Notes: a model not told the origin generated them from the sequence alone. A stretch of 64,000 nt of DNA from Agrobacterium sp. AGB01 (GCF_014851585.1 NZ_JACVAB010000002.1:682001-746000); one strand, 5' to 3'; counted from the stretch's first letter, positions 44,226 to 53,728 are shown. Program-made: numbers and translations.

Positions 44226-44969
44226 ATGATGATTATAGATTTCGCCTGTCTGCAACTTTCATCTCTGTGGGAACGGCTGCTCGGTGCAATCGGCGACGTG
44301 GCGGGAAATACGCTCGGTCGCGTGGTGGAAGCCATCCGCACGCTGTTTGAAGGCGACCCGGAAACCCGTCGTAAAGTATCATTTTCTGTGGCGATCATCG
44401 CGCTCTCTGCCAAGATGGCCAAGGCTGATGGTGTCGTCAACGATGCCGAGGTGAAAGCCTTTAGGCAGATTTTCGATTTTCCGGAAGAAGAAGCGCAAAA
44501 CGTTGCCCGTCTTTATAATCTCGCCCGTCAGGACGTGGCCGGTTATGAAGCTTATGCCGAGCGTCTGGCTGGCCTTTGCGGTTCGGGACAGGACAATTGC
44601 CAGATGCTGGAAAGCGTCATTGACGGTCTTTTCCATATCGCCAAGGCGGATGGTCTGATCCATGAGCGCGAACTGGCATTCCTTGGCCGTATTGCGGAAA
44701 TCTTCCATATTACCGAAGACCATTTCGAAACGATCATGGCCCGCCACGTTCATCTCGATGGTCGTGACCCTTACCGGGTACTTGGTGTTTCGCGTTCTGA
44801 CGCATTTACTGAGATCCGCAAGCGTTACCGCAGTCTGGTGGCAGAACACCATCCGGACCGTCTGATTGCCCGTGGCGTGCCGATGGAGTTGCATGCCGCT
44901 GCCAATGAACGTATGGCTGCACTCAATGCCGCTTATGCGGCGATTGAGAAAGAACGCCGCGCTGCATGA
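44226..44969 (+). CDS. TerB-like plus DnaJ-domain protein (DjlA-like)
   Basis: A 247-residue protein. An N-terminal short hydrophobic/amphipathic stretch leads into a TerB-like helical domain of about 130 residues (SVAIIALSAKMAKADGVVNDAEVKAFRQIF and IDGLFHIAKADGLIHERELAFLGRIAEIF, two acidic metal-site repeats). A C-terminal J domain follows (DPYRVLGVSRSDAFTEIRKRYRSLVAEHHPDRL) with the HPD tripeptide that stimulates DnaK. Unlike E. coli DjlA there is no clear transmembrane anchor. Its last bases overlap the amidase start, so the two are translated together. Confidence 0.9.
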   Translation: MMIIDFACLQLSSLWERLLGAIGDVAGNTLGRVVEAIRTLFEGDPETRRKVSFSVAIIALSAKMAKADGVVNDAEVKAFRQIFDFPEEEAQNVARLYNLARQDVAGYEAYAERLAGLCGSGQDNCQMLESVIDGLFHIAKADGLIHERELAFLGRIAEIFHITEDHFETIMARHVHLDGRDPYRVLGVSRSDAFTEIRKRYRSLVAEHHPDRLIARGVPMELHAAANERMAALNAAYAAIEKERRAA

Positions 44970-45733
44970 CTGCTTTTACACCGGATTACATGGGTGCATC
45001 CGTCGCACCTTCGCCTAACCATGGCGAGCGGGTAGATAACTGTCCGCCTGATATGATCATTCTTCATTACACGGGTATGCCGAGCGCAGATGGTGCTCTG
45101 TCATGGCTGTGCAATCCGGAAAGCGAAGTTTCCAGCCATTACTTTGTCCACGAAGACGGCCGTGTGGTGCAGCTTGTGCAAGAGGCGCGCCGTGCATGGC
45201 ATGCGGGCAAAAGTTTCTGGGCTGGTGCCACGGATATCAATTCACGCTCCATCGGCATTGAAATTGCCAATCCTGGCCACACCGGCGGCTTGCCCGCGTT
45301 TCCTGCCGAACAGATCAAAGCGGTTGTCGAATTGTGCAGAGATTGTGGCGAGCGCTGGTCTATCGCGCCTGAAAGGATACTGGCGCACTCTGATATCGCG
45401 CCGGTTCGCAAGGTTGATCCAGGCGAAAACTTCCCCTGGAAAGTCCTGCATGAAAACGGGGTCGGGCACTGGGTGGAGCCTGGTACGGTAACTGGCGGAC
45501 GTTTTTTCCAGCGCGGTGATGCGGGCCAACCGGTCGAGGCCCTGCAGTCCATGCTGTCCTTCTACGGATACAATGTTGAAATTACAGGGTCTTTCTGTGA
45601 AAAGACAGAAGGTGTCGTTGCTGCATTCCAGCGCCATTTCCGTCCGCTGCGGGTGGATGGTATCGCCGATTTCTCGACAATCGACACGCTGCACAGGCTT
45701 TTAACAGAACTTCCAAAATACCGCTCTGTCTAA
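44966..45733 (+). CDS. N-acetylmuramoyl-L-alanine amidase (Amidase_2, AmiD/AmpD-like)
   Basis: A 255-residue protein. Zinc ligands are visible as His 34 (IILHYTG), His 141 and Asp 151 (AHSDIAPVRKVDPG), with Glu 99 in IGIEIAN as the likely catalytic residue. A C-terminal PG_binding_1 domain spans about 190-245 (QRGDAGQPVEALQSMLSFYGYNVEITG). It splits the lactyl-amide bond between MurNAc and the stem peptide. No signal peptide is seen, which suggests cytoplasmic anhydro-muropeptide recycling, although the PG-binding domain is more common in wall enzymes. It is coupled by ATGA to the J-domain gene. Confidence 0.92.
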   Translation: MTAFTPDYMGASVAPSPNHGERVDNCPPDMIILHYTGMPSADGALSWLCNPESEVSSHYFVHEDGRVVQLVQEARRAWHAGKSFWAGATDINSRSIGIEIANPGHTGGLPAFPAEQIKAVVELCRDCGERWSIAPERILAHSDIAPVRKVDPGENFPWKVLHENGVGHWVEPGTVTGGRFFQRGDAGQPVEALQSMLSFYGYNVEITGSFCEKTEGVVAAFQRHFRPLRVDGIADFSTIDTLHRLLTELPKYRSV

Positions 45734-45981
45734 GTTGTTTTCAGTCGTTTTGTTCCTGAATTGGCAGCTGTGAAGATCAGTTTTTCCGAGTTGCCACAGT
45801 ATATCCTTAATAGGCTGTTTAAACGTCACCATTGAACTGCGGTGGGACGCTCATTTAAGCAACTGTCGTGAATATCAACAAGTAAGACTTTTTTAGCCGG
45901 AGTATCCGTGATGGACTCCGCAAGGTGAGTTGTTGCGCTGTGGCGCCATTCCCGTCTTACGTCTGGAGAATTTTTCTAAAT

Positions 45982-46521
45982 ATGAAAAGAGTTGTTGTTG
46001 CCGGTGCAGCATGTATTGCCATGCTCGTTGCACAGGGTGGATCTGCGTTTGCCCGTGATGAGAAGGTGAAAACCAAAACCGTTACACTAGAAACTATGAT
46101 CCGTAAGCCCGGTTATCCAATGCCGGAAAAGGCAGTTCCTTCGGCTCTTACCAATTCTTACTCCCCGATCATCGTGAAATACGCCAAGAAATATGGTGTG
46201 CCTGTTGGTCTTGCTCATGCTGTTGTCAGCGTCGAGAGCAAGTTCAATCCAAAGGCCCGCGGCAGTGCCGGTGAAGTTGGACTGATGCAGATTAAGCCGG
46301 CAACAGCGCGTATGCTTGGTTATCGCGGTACGGCAAAGGGCCTTTACGACCCTGAGACCAACATTCGCTGGGGTATGGAATATCTTGCGCGGGCACATCA
46401 GCTTGGCGGCGGCCAGACCTGCGGCACCATTCTGCGTTACAATGCAGGCCATGGTGCAAAACGCATGAACCCGGTTTCCAAGCGTTACTGTGGTAAGGTG
46501 CAGGCACTTCTGGAAGGTTGA
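45982..46521 (+). CDS. Secreted lytic transglycosylase, SLT domain
   Basis: A 179-residue protein. Its signal peptide is RVVVAGAACIAMLVAQGGSAFA. The SLT catalytic core has YSPIIVKYAKKYGVPVGLAHAVVSVESKFNPKARG (Glu in VESKF), GEVGLMQIKPATARMLGY and LRYNAGHG. It cleaves peptidoglycan in the periplasm. The ATG at 45982 is chosen because the product then begins with a proper signal; GGAGAA lies upstream. A GTG/ATG-like extension of 19 codons is less likely. A modest hairpin (TCAAACGG/CCGTTTGA, 46545-46571) follows. Confidence 0.9.
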   Translation: MKRVVVAGAACIAMLVAQGGSAFARDEKVKTKTVTLETMIRKPGYPMPEKAVPSALTNSYSPIIVKYAKKYGVPVGLAHAVVSVESKFNPKARGSAGEVGLMQIKPATARMLGYRGTAKGLYDPETNIRWGMEYLARAHQLGGGQTCGTILRYNAGHGAKRMNPVSKRYCGKVQALLEG

Positions 46522-46656
46522 TTGTCCTTTCACGTTGGTGTCAATCAAACGGTTGTGTTCTTGCCGTTTGAGTTCCGCGGTCGCGTTCACATCATGTGTT
46601 GACAGGCGGACTGCCGATCATGGTAGCTCTGTTTCCGGAATATGGAGCAGAATGCA

Positions 46657-47844
46657 GTGACGGACTTTAAATACATAATCATAGGTGCGGGCATGATGGG
46701 CGCAGCCGCAGCCCGCCACCTTTCTCAAGTGACCGATGGCATTGCGCTGATTGGTCCTGAAGAACCGGCAAACCGTAAAAACCATTCCGGTGTGTTTGCC
46801 AGCCATTATGATGAAGCCCGCATCACGCGCGGTTTCGATGGCGACCCGATTTGGGGAACGCTCGCGGTCCGATCTCTTGCCCGGTATTCCGACATCGAAG
46901 TGGCCAGCGGTATTTCCTTCTACAGTGAAGTCGGCTGCCTGTTCTCGGGCGAAGAACCAATCTCAAGTACCGATTATGTGCGTCGTGCCTTTGCCACAGC
47001 TTCCAGGCTTGATCTTGATATCGAGACGGTCAGGCCGGACGCCATGCCGGCGCGTTTTCCGATGTTTGCGCTGCCGCCAGCTCATAACGGATATTTCGAA
47101 GCGCAGAATGCCGGTTATGTGAACCCGCGCGCCTTGGTGAAGGCTCAGCTGACTGTCGCGCAAACACAGGGTGTTTCGGTGCTGCGGGACACGGCAATCC
47201 GCGTCAATGACATGTCTTCGCATGTGCTGGTCGAAACGGCCGATGGCAACAGCTATACGGCAGAAAAGGTGCTGGTGGCGGCCGGTGGTTTTACCAATAT
47301 GGCCGATATCTTGCCGCGCCCGGTCGACATGGCGGCGACTGGCCGAACCATCGTGTTCTTTGAGCTTGATGAGGCAAAACAGGCGCTGTTCAAGAATATG
47401 CCGTCCACCATCGTGCTGGCCGATAATGACGACGATATCGTCTATATCCTGCCGCCGGTGCGGTACCCGGATGGCAAGGTCTATCTGAAGATTGGCGGCG
47501 AGGGGGAAAAGAGCGCGCTTGGTTCGCTCAGTGATGCAGTCTCTTGGTTCCAGTCGGACGGAAATCTTGCAGAGGTCGACTATCTGACCAAACGTGCGCT
47601 TTCGTTGATGCCTAATCTTGCTGGTGCGCCGGTCACATCAGGCTCCTGCGTCGCATCAATTACCAAAACCGGATATCCCTATATTGGTTACACGGATGCA
47701 CCCAATATCGCGGTGCTGACGGGTGGCAATTTTGTTGCGGCAAAATCCTCAGATGAAATTGGCAGGCTCGGTGCGCAGCTGTTATTTGACGGAGCGCTGC
47801 AGGAGCGTGAATTCGCCGCAGCAATGGCGCCGGTTTTCGTCTGA
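46657..47844 (+). CDS. FAD-dependent oxidoreductase (DAO family), copy 1
   Basis: A protein of about 395 residues. The N-terminal FAD site YIIIGAGMMGAAAARHL is followed by the family blocks GVFASHYDEARITR, AGYVNPRALVKAQ, VLVAAGGF, ILPPVRYPDGKVYLKIGG and the C-terminal AVLTGGNFVAAKSSDEIGRLG. It probably oxidises the C-N bond of an amino acid or N-methylated amine. GTG 46657 is preferred because GGAG lies nine bases before it and the product then aligns with the neighbouring paralogue; ATG 46642 is the alternative. The substrate cannot be read from sequence. Confidence 0.85.
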   Translation: MTDFKYIIIGAGMMGAAAARHLSQVTDGIALIGPEEPANRKNHSGVFASHYDEARITRGFDGDPIWGTLAVRSLARYSDIEVASGISFYSEVGCLFSGEEPISSTDYVRRAFATASRLDLDIETVRPDAMPARFPMFALPPAHNGYFEAQNAGYVNPRALVKAQLTVAQTQGVSVLRDTAIRVNDMSSHVLVETADGNSYTAEKVLVAAGGFTNMADILPRPVDMAATGRTIVFFELDEAKQALFKNMPSTIVLADNDDDIVYILPPVRYPDGKVYLKIGGEGEKSALGSLSDAVSWFQSDGNLAEVDYLTKRALSLMPNLAGAPVTSGSCVASITKTGYPYIGYTDAPNIAVLTGGNFVAAKSSDEIGRLGAQLLFDGALQEREFAAAMAPVFV

Positions 47845-47925
47845 CTTTGATACAGCGGATCGCTAGAACGTATTGATCCTGAATCCAAAAAGCGGGACGC
47901 ATATTTAAAATAATAAGGGAACAGC

Positions 47926-49122
47926 ATGTCAGCACATTTCAAGCATATCGTCATTGGTCGCGGCATGATGGGGGCCGCCGCTGCCAAATATCTGGCGCGA
48001 CAGACCGAGGGCGTTGCGGTGATTGGTCCCGATGAACCCCAGGACGCCAAGACCCATCAGGGCGTTTTTGCCAGTCACTATGATGAAGCGCGCATAACCC
48101 GTACCATTGATCCCGATGCCGATTGGGCATTGATGGCAAATCGCTCGATCGCCCGTTACGGTGACATTGCACGGGAAAGCGGTGTTGAATTTTACGCTCC
48201 TGTTGGATGCCTCGTCGTTGGGCCGAAGCGTGGCGGCAGCAATCCATTTATCCAGAATATCTGCAGTGCGGCTGCCAAACTGAATGTCGAAACGCAGCTG
48301 TTGAGCAATGATGCTCTGGCAAAGGACTTTTCCTATTTCGCCTTTGAAGCGGGTTGCGAGGGGGTGTTTGAGGCCAAAAATGCCGGATACGTCAATCCTC
48401 GCGCGCTGGTGAAGGCGCAAAGCGCGCTGGCGGAAAAGGCTGGCGCTACCGTTCTGCGCGAAGTGGCTGTGTCTGTTCGTGACGAAGGCGGCGTTGCCGT
48501 GGTGACAACGGCTGAAGGCAATGAATACCGCGCTGATAATGTGCTGGTGGCTGCTGGTGGGTTCTCGATCATGGAAGGTCTGCTGCCGCAGCCTGTGAAG
48601 CTCAATGTCTACAAAAGAACGGTGACGTTTTTTGAAATTCCCGAAGACGAACTGGATGCTTATTCCGGCATGCCATCGCTGATTTATGAGCCGAGCGATC
48701 CGTCAAAGCACATCTATATGTTACCGCCGGTGCGTTATCCCGATGGCAAGGTTTACCTCAAAATAGGCGGTGACCCTGACGATAAGCTGGTTTCCGGTGA
48801 TGCCGACATGCGTGAGTGGTTCCGCGCCGGCGGCCGACAGGTTGCGCAGGATCATCTGACGGCAATTGTTGCGACCCTTGTGCCATCGGTTGATTTGTCA
48901 CGTGTTTCAACAGGTGCCTGCGTGGTGTCGAAAACACCGGGTGGGTATCCGGCCATCGGCTTTACATCGTCCCCCCGTATTGCTGTGCTGACGGGTGGAT
49001 GTGGAACGGCCGCCAAGAGCTCGGACGAGATTGGGCGGTTGGGTGCGACCTTGGTACGAGAGGGGCAGATTGATGATGCTGCCTATGTCACGGACTTTAA
49101 ACCCGCCTTTGCAACGATGTGA
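47926..49122 (+). CDS. FAD-dependent oxidoreductase (DAO family), copy 2
   Basis: A 398-residue protein, clearly a paralogue of the gene ending 81 bp upstream. It shares GVFASHYDEARITR, AGYVNPRALVKAQ, VLVAAGGF, LPPVRYPDGKVYLKIGG and AKSSDEIGRLG. The FAD motif is HIVIGRGMMGAAAAKYL. The segments between these blocks have diverged (for instance residues about 100-130 and 225-245), so the two probably act on different substrates or form a heteromer. The ATG at 47926 follows AAGGGAACAG. A hairpin terminator follows. Confidence 0.88.
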   Translation: MSAHFKHIVIGRGMMGAAAAKYLARQTEGVAVIGPDEPQDAKTHQGVFASHYDEARITRTIDPDADWALMANRSIARYGDIARESGVEFYAPVGCLVVGPKRGGSNPFIQNICSAAAKLNVETQLLSNDALAKDFSYFAFEAGCEGVFEAKNAGYVNPRALVKAQSALAEKAGATVLREVAVSVRDEGGVAVVTTAEGNEYRADNVLVAAGGFSIMEGLLPQPVKLNVYKRTVTFFEIPEDELDAYSGMPSLIYEPSDPSKHIYMLPPVRYPDGKVYLKIGGDPDDKLVSGDADMREWFRAGGRQVAQDHLTAIVATLVPSVDLSRVSTGACVVSKTPGGYPAIGFTSSPRIAVLTGGCGTAAKSSDEIGRLGATLVREGQIDDAAYVTDFKPAFATM

Positions 49123-49126
49123 TACT

Positions 49127-49156
49127 AACCGGCGATCCCAAGTGATTGCCGGTTTT
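49127..49156 (+). terminator. Intrinsic terminator after the second oxidoreductase gene
   Basis: AACCGGCGATC pairs with GATTGCCGGTT (one G-T pair) around a six-base loop and ends in TTTT. It lies five bases after the stop and before rnpB. Confidence 0.8.
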
Positions 49157-49209
49157 ACAGCCTTTTCCTGTTTTTCACTGTGGCTTTCCTGCCGAAAGCC
49201 GTTTAAGGA

Positions 49210-49612
49210 GCCGATGCCAGTTGGCCGGGCAGCCGCGCTTTACCAATGTCGAAAGACGGTAGGGTGAGGAAAGTCCGGGCTCCACGGAAACACGGTGCCG
49301 GATAACGTCCGGCGGGGGCGACCCCAGGGAAAGTGCCACAGAGAGCAAACCGCCACGCATGCGTGGTAAGGGTGAAAGGGTGGGGTAAGAGCCCACCGCG
49401 CGACTGGTAACAGAAGCGGCAAGGTAAACCCCACCGGGAGCAAGACCGAATAGGGATGACGCGGGGCGCGCAAGCGCCTACAGCCGGTTTTCGGGCCAGT
49501 CATCCGGGTGGGTTGCGAGAGGCGGTGTGCAAACATCGTCCCAGATGAATGGCTGCCACGTTCCGGGTCAAACCGGGGCCATACAAAACCCGGCTTATAG
49601 GCCAACTGGCGA
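49210..49612 (+). ncRNA. rnpB: RNase P RNA, bacterial class A
   Basis: The universally conserved blocks are present in order: GAGGAAAGTCCGGGCTCC near 49266, ACAGAAGCGGCAAGGTAAAC near 49410 and AGGGATGACGCGG near 49452. The end-closing P1 helix pairs GCCAGTTGGCC (49216-49226) with GGCCAACTGGC (49600-49610). About 400 nt fits alphaproteobacterial RNase P RNA, which matures tRNA 5' ends with the protein RnpA. Exact ends are estimated from P1. Open reading frames across this stretch are not genes. Confidence 0.95.
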
Positions 49613-49635
49613 TTTTCCTCCCGATGAGGGCCTTT

Positions 49636-49656
49636 GCGGATTTGATTCCGCTTTTC
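49636..49656 (+). terminator. Probable terminator after rnpB
   Basis: GCGGA/TCCGC with an extra base pair closes a six-base loop and runs into TTTT. The stem is short and there is no other candidate before the dcw promoter. The rest of the gap to 50018 carries the mraZ control region and no supported gene. Confidence 0.5.
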
Positions 49657-49807
49657 CTGTTATTTCGCTGAAATGTATGAATAAATCGTGGTTTATAGCT
49701 CGGTTTTGTGCGCCGTTTCGGTTGCGCTTTCGCAAGCCGCATAAACCATTCATTAAACTTAACGGTCTATGAATATACGATGCGGAAGACAGTATTGTGC
49801 TGGCTTC

Positions 49808-49842
49808 TCCCATTGACGCCCATAGTGTCCCATGGTATCCCA
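49808..49842 (-). promoter_or_regulatory. Four MraZ-type boxes at 10-bp period
   Basis: TCCCA, GCCCA, TCCCA and TCCCA begin at 49808, 49818, 49828 and 49838, exactly 10 bp apart. On the minus strand they are TGGGN units separated by five bases, which is the recognition pattern known for MraZ. Confidence 0.75.
49813..49841 (+). promoter_or_regulatory. Probable sigma70-type promoter of the dcw cluster
   Basis: TTGACG at 49813-49818, a spacer of exactly 17 bases, then TATCCC at 49836-49841. The start point would be near 49848, giving a 5' leader of about 170 bases. It is fully overlapped by the MraZ boxes. Confidence 0.6.
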
Positions 49843-50018
49843 AATGCACATCGCAAAGGGTCGTGTTTCTGGCCCACAATCGCTGAAATCTTCGGAAGGC
49901 CTCCTTGGGGGTGCTGTGGAACATGCTGTTCTGACGGCTGGCGTGTTGTCGTGTGTATCGGTGTGGCCTGTGGGGCGGTTGGTCCGTCTTTCGGGTGGTG
50001 TTTTAAACGAGACGGGCA

Positions 50019-50459
50019 ATGAACCGCTTTCTGTCGAACGTCACGAACAAGATCGATACAAAGGGACGGGTCTCCGTTCCTTCGGCATTTCGTTCCGTTC
50101 TGGCCGTGCGCGGTGTTCAAGAATTGTATTGTCTGCAGGATTTCGCGTTTCCGGCGATCAGTGTCGGTGGGCCGGATTTGCTGGATCGTTACGAGCGGCA
50201 AATCTCGGCAATGGATGCTTTTTCGCCGGAGGCCAACATGATGTCGTTGCTGGTTCATGGCGGCGGTGTTTTTATGAAGCTCGATTCCGAAGGGCGGCTT
50301 ATGGTGACGGATTTCATCCGGGAATTTACCGGGATTTCCTCCGAAGTCACATTCGTCGGTCGAGCAGACCATTTTCAGCTTTGGCAACCGGATGCTTTTC
50401 AGGAAGCGCAGGTGGCCGCAAGATCCGGGCGCAGTTTTGCGGTAACGCGTCCGGTTTGA
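50019..50459 (+). CDS. mraZ: Transcriptional regulator MraZ
   Basis: A 146-residue protein with two SpoVT/AbrB-like repeats: [16 protein letters not shown] near the start, and [20 protein letters not shown] in the second half. It forms a ring oligomer that binds TGGGN repeats and represses its own dcw operon; such repeats are present upstream at 49808-49842. Its stop is 14 bp before rsmH. A long frame of another phase covers this gene and is not real. Confidence 0.96.
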   Translation: MNRFLSNVTNKIDTKGRVSVPSAFRSVLAVRGVQELYCLQDFAFPAISVGGPDLLDRYERQISAMDAFSPEANMMSLLVHGGGVFMKLDSEGRLMVTDFIREFTGISSEVTFVGRADHFQLWQPDAFQEAQVAARSGRSFAVTRPV

Positions 50460-50473
50460 TACGGGGAAACAAG

Positions 50474-51499
50474 ATGACAGTGAATTCCGACGAAGGCATT
50501 GATGATGCCGGTGGCGAAACCGTTCGTCATATTCCTGTTTTGTTGAAGGAAGTGCTGGTCGCTCTTGATCCGCAACCCGGCAAGATTATTCTCGATGGTA
50601 CATTCGGGGCAGGCGGCTACACCCAAGCAATTATAGACCAAGGCGCAGAGGTGATCGCACTGGATCGCGATCCGAATGCCATTGCTGCCGGTCAGGCAAA
50701 GGTTGCTGCCAATGGCGGACGCCTCACTCTTATTCAGTCACGGTTTTCCGACCTTGCTCACCATGCGCCGGAAGGCGGTCTTGATGGCGTGGTATTGGAT
50801 ATCGGCGTGTCTTCCATGCAGATCGACGAAGCCGATCGCGGTTTCTCGTTCCAGAAAAACGGCCCTCTTGACATGCGTATGTCATCGTCAGGCGTATCAG
50901 CTGCTGACGTGGTCAATCGCTGCAAGCCGGGTGATCTGGCGCGTATCTTCGGTTTTCTCGGAGAAGAAAAGCAGGCGGGTCGCATTGCGCGCGCCATTGA
51001 AAAGAAGCGTGCCGAAGAACCTTTCCGCACCACGCGCGATCTGGCCGGGCTGATTGAAATCGTTACTCCGCGCAAGGCCAAGGACAAGATCCATCCTGCC
51101 ACGCGGGTGTTTCAGGCGTTGCGTGTATTCGTCAATGATGAACTGGGTGAACTTGCCTCGGCACTGTTTGCTGCCGAACGGGCGCTGAAACCAGGCGGTC
51201 GACTGGTGGTGGTGACGTTCCATTCGCTGGAAGACCGTATCGTCAAGAAGTTCTTTGCCGATCGTTCCGGTCGTGCCTCAGGCTCCCGTCACATGCCGAT
51301 GGTCGAAGAGAAGTCCCCAATATTTGATGCGCTGGGCAAGCCTATGGTTGCAGCCACCGAAGAAGAAGCTGCATTGAACCCACGTGCCCGTTCCGCAAAG
51401 CTGCGAGCCGGCGTGCGCACCACAGCCAAGGCGCCAAAGGCGGATGTCTCGATATTCGAGCTGCCCGATCTGGCCAGCCTCGAAAAACTAGGAGGCTGA
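50474..51499 (+). CDS. rsmH: 16S rRNA (cytosine-1402-N4)-methyltransferase
   Basis: A 341-residue MraW/RsmH protein with [10 protein letters not shown], the SAM loop [46 protein letters not shown] and the C-terminal [13 protein letters not shown]. It methylates C1402 in the ribosomal P site. The ATG at 50474 gives the family start; upstream codons in this frame run through mraZ and are rejected. Two bases separate its stop from the ftsL start. Confidence 0.96.
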   Translation: MTVNSDEGIDDAGGETVRHIPVLLKEVLVALDPQPGKIILDGTFGAGGYTQAIIDQGAEVIALDRDPNAIAAGQAKVAANGGRLTLIQSRFSDLAHHAPEGGLDGVVLDIGVSSMQIDEADRGFSFQKNGPLDMRMSSSGVSAADVVNRCKPGDLARIFGFLGEEKQAGRIARAIEKKRAEEPFRTTRDLAGLIEIVTPRKAKDKIHPATRVFQALRVFVNDELGELASALFAAERALKPGGRLVVVTFHSLEDRIVKKFFADRSGRASGSRHMPMVEEKSPIFDALGKPMVAATEEEAALNPRARSAKLRAGVRTTAKAPKADVSIFELPDLASLEKLGG

Positions 51500-51500
51500 C

Positions 51501-51989
51501 ATGCTGCGTACTTTTGATCTCGTTCTGGTCGGCGTCATGATTTCTGCAGCGGTCGTTACCTATACGATCAAACATCGGGCGGATGAAAAGCTGGCCGAGG
51601 TTCGCAAGCTCGAAACCGAAATCAAGCTGGAGAAGGACACGATTGACCTTCTGCGCGCTGACTGGGCCTTGCTGACGCAGCCAAATCGTCTGCACCGCCT
51701 TGTGACGGTTTATGGTGACGAGTTGAAGCTGGTACCGACATTGTCGACCCAGCTTGCGCAGCCGAGTGAACTGCCAATGTTGCGCTCGCAGTTGCCGCAG
51801 CCGCCAGAGCCGGAAGGCATGAGTGTTGAGGATGCGATTGCCTCGGCGACGGCCGGCTCCAATGATACCAAACTTGCTTCGCGTGGCGCGACAACCGGCG
51901 GGCTTGCCTCGAAGGGCATTCCCGTTCCGCAGCCGCGTGCTTCCGTGCTTGGTGTAGATACAACGACAACAGGATCGGTGAACCGCTGA
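51501..51989 (+). CDS. ftsL: Cell division protein FtsL
   Basis: A 162-residue bitopic protein. A short cytoplasmic end, one helix (LVLVGVMISAAVVTYTI, about 7-23) and a periplasmic coiled coil (EKLAEVRKLETEIKLEKDTIDLLRADWALLTQPNRL). The C-terminal 70 residues are a low-complexity Pro/Ser/Thr tail typical of alphaproteobacterial FtsL. It scaffolds FtsW-FtsI at the septum with FtsB and FtsQ. AGGAGG precedes the ATG, and the stop overlaps ftsI. Confidence 0.9.
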   Translation: MLRTFDLVLVGVMISAAVVTYTIKHRADEKLAEVRKLETEIKLEKDTIDLLRADWALLTQPNRLHRLVTVYGDELKLVPTLSTQLAQPSELPMLRSQLPQPPEPEGMSVEDAIASATAGSNDTKLASRGATTGGLASKGIPVPQPRASVLGVDTTTTGSVNR

Positions 51990-53728
51990 TGTCATTTCTT
52001 TCCCGTATCATGGTTCACAAAAGCCGGGCACATTACTCCGTATCCACGGGAGGTGTGACCGATCATGCAGCCTTTGAAGGCGCACGCAAAAAACGGGCAG
52101 GGCAGGCCAAAAGCCGCGTTGGTATCATCGCGCTGAGCTTTACAGCCTTTTATTGTGTTATCGGTGGACGTCTGGTGCAGTACGGCATGGAAAAGCCGGA
52201 AATCGTTTCCAGCATTGCACCGGCCGACCGCTTGATGGCATCGCGTCCTGACCTCCTGGACCGTAACGGCGAAGTGCTGGCAACCGACATCAGGACCGTT
52301 TCGCTGTTTGCCGAACCGCACCGTATTGTTGATGTCGATGAAGCCATCGAAAAGCTGAGAACGGTTCTGCCTGATCTCGATGCGCGTGGCACCTATCAGA
52401 AGCTCTCTTCCAATTCGCGCTTCCAGTGGCTGCGCCGCCAGCTGACCCCAAAGCAGCAGAGCCAGATTTTGGCACTCGGTATTCCCGGTATCGGTTTCCG
52501 TCCTGAAAAGCGTCGCTTCTATCCGGGTGGCGCAACGGCCTCGCACATTGTCGGTCACGTCAATATCGACAACCGTGGTGTTGCCGGCATGGAGCGTTAC
52601 GTCGACAGCCAGGGGTTGGCTGATCTGACAGCGCTTGGCATGACGACCGACCAGCCGCTAGAGCCGGTCAAGCTGTCCATCGATCTGCGCGTTCAGGCAA
52701 TCCTGCGCGAAGTCATTTACAACTGGATTGCAAAAACCGAAGCAATTGGTGCCGGTGCCGTAGTGCTGGATGTCCATACCGGTGAAGTTCTCGGCATGGC
52801 ATCTGCCCCGGATTATGATCCGAACAATCCGGCCGAAGGCGCCAAGGAAGGCTGGTTGAACCGCATGTCGAACGGTACGTTCGAAATGGGTTCGACATTT
52901 AAATCCTTCACCACAGCCATGGCGCTGGACACCGGCAAGGTGCGGATTACCGACAGCTTTGATGCGTCGGCGCCGATCCGTATCGGTGGCTTCACCATCA
53001 AGGACTTTCACGGCAAGGGACGTGTTCTCTCGGTACCTGAGATTTTCCAGTATTCGTCTAACATCGGCACGGCCAAGATGGCTGACGTTGTGGGTATTCA
53101 GGGCCACAAGGACTTCCTGACCAAGCTTGGTCTGTTGACCCGTATGAAGACGGAATTGCCTGAGGTGGCAATGCCAACCCAGCCGCGTGAATGGAAGAAG
53201 ATCAACTCGATCACGATTTCCTTTGGTCACGGTGTGTCGACGACGCCTTTGCAGACGGCGGTTGCCGGTGCAGCACTGGTCAATGGTGGCAAGCTGATCG
53301 AGCCGACATTCCTGCCAAGAAGCCGCGCTGATGCGGATGCTGTGGCAACACAGGTTATCCAGCCATCGACCAGCAAGGACATGCGCTTCCTGTTTGACTG
53401 GAATGGCACGAAGGGTTCCGGCCGTAATGCGCGTGTCGACGGATTTGACGTGGGCGGTAAGACCGGTACGGCAGACAAGGTCGTCAATGGCCGTTACGCG
53501 CATGACAAGAACTTCAACGCGTTCCTTGCGGCATTCCCGATCAGCGATCCGCAATATGTGGTGCTGACATTTATTGATGAACCAAAGACAGACAAGGGCA
53601 ACGGGGCGGCGCTTGCCGGTAACACTGCGGCACCAATGGTCAAAGAGATCATCAGCCGTTCTGCAGCCATACTCGGTGTGAAACCAAAGTTCGGTGAGGA
53701 TGGCTCGGCCTTGCTCGTGTCTTATTGA
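51989..53728 (+). CDS. ftsI: Peptidoglycan D,D-transpeptidase FtsI (PBP3)
   Basis: A 579-residue class B penicillin-binding protein. It has one N-terminal membrane helix ([23 protein letters not shown], about 42-64), a pedestal domain, and a transpeptidase domain with the nucleophile Ser 302 in GSTFKS, SSN near 357 and KTG at 491-493. It crosslinks septal peptidoglycan as partner of FtsW. Its ATG overlaps the ftsL stop by one base. Confidence 0.96.
   Translation: MSFLSRIMVHKSRAHYSVSTGGVTDHAAFEGARKKRAGQAKSRVGIIALSFTAFYCVIGGRLVQYGMEKPEIVSSIAPADRLMASRPDLLDRNGEVLATDIRTVSLFAEPHRIVDVDEAIEKLRTVLPDLDARGTYQKLSSNSRFQWLRRQLTPKQQSQILALGIPGIGFRPEKRRFYPGGATASHIVGHVNIDNRGVAGMERYVDSQGLADLTALGMTTDQPLEPVKLSIDLRVQAILREVIYNWIAKTEAIGAGAVVLDVHTGEVLGMASAPDYDPNNPAEGAKEGWLNRMSNGTFEMGSTFKSFTTAMALDTGKVRITDSFDASAPIRIGGFTIKDFHGKGRVLSVPEIFQYSSNIGTAKMADVVGIQGHKDFLTKLGLLTRMKTELPEVAMPTQPREWKKINSITISFGHGVSTTPLQTAVAGAALVNGGKLIEPTFLPRSRADADAVATQVIQPSTSKDMRFLFDWNGTKGSGRNARVDGFDVGGKTGTADKVVNGRYAHDKNFNAFLAAFPISDPQYVVLTFIDEPKTDKGNGAALAGNTAAPMVKEIISRSAAILGVKPKFGEDGSALLVSY

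Noticed and set aside
49240-49605. Open reading frames across 49175-49605
   Set aside because: They lie within RNase P RNA, whose conserved blocks and P1 pairing are unambiguous.
49708-50022. 104-codon plus-strand frame between rnpB and mraZ
   Set aside because: It runs through the dcw promoter and MraZ boxes, is unusually rich in Cys and Trp, and has no ribosome site.
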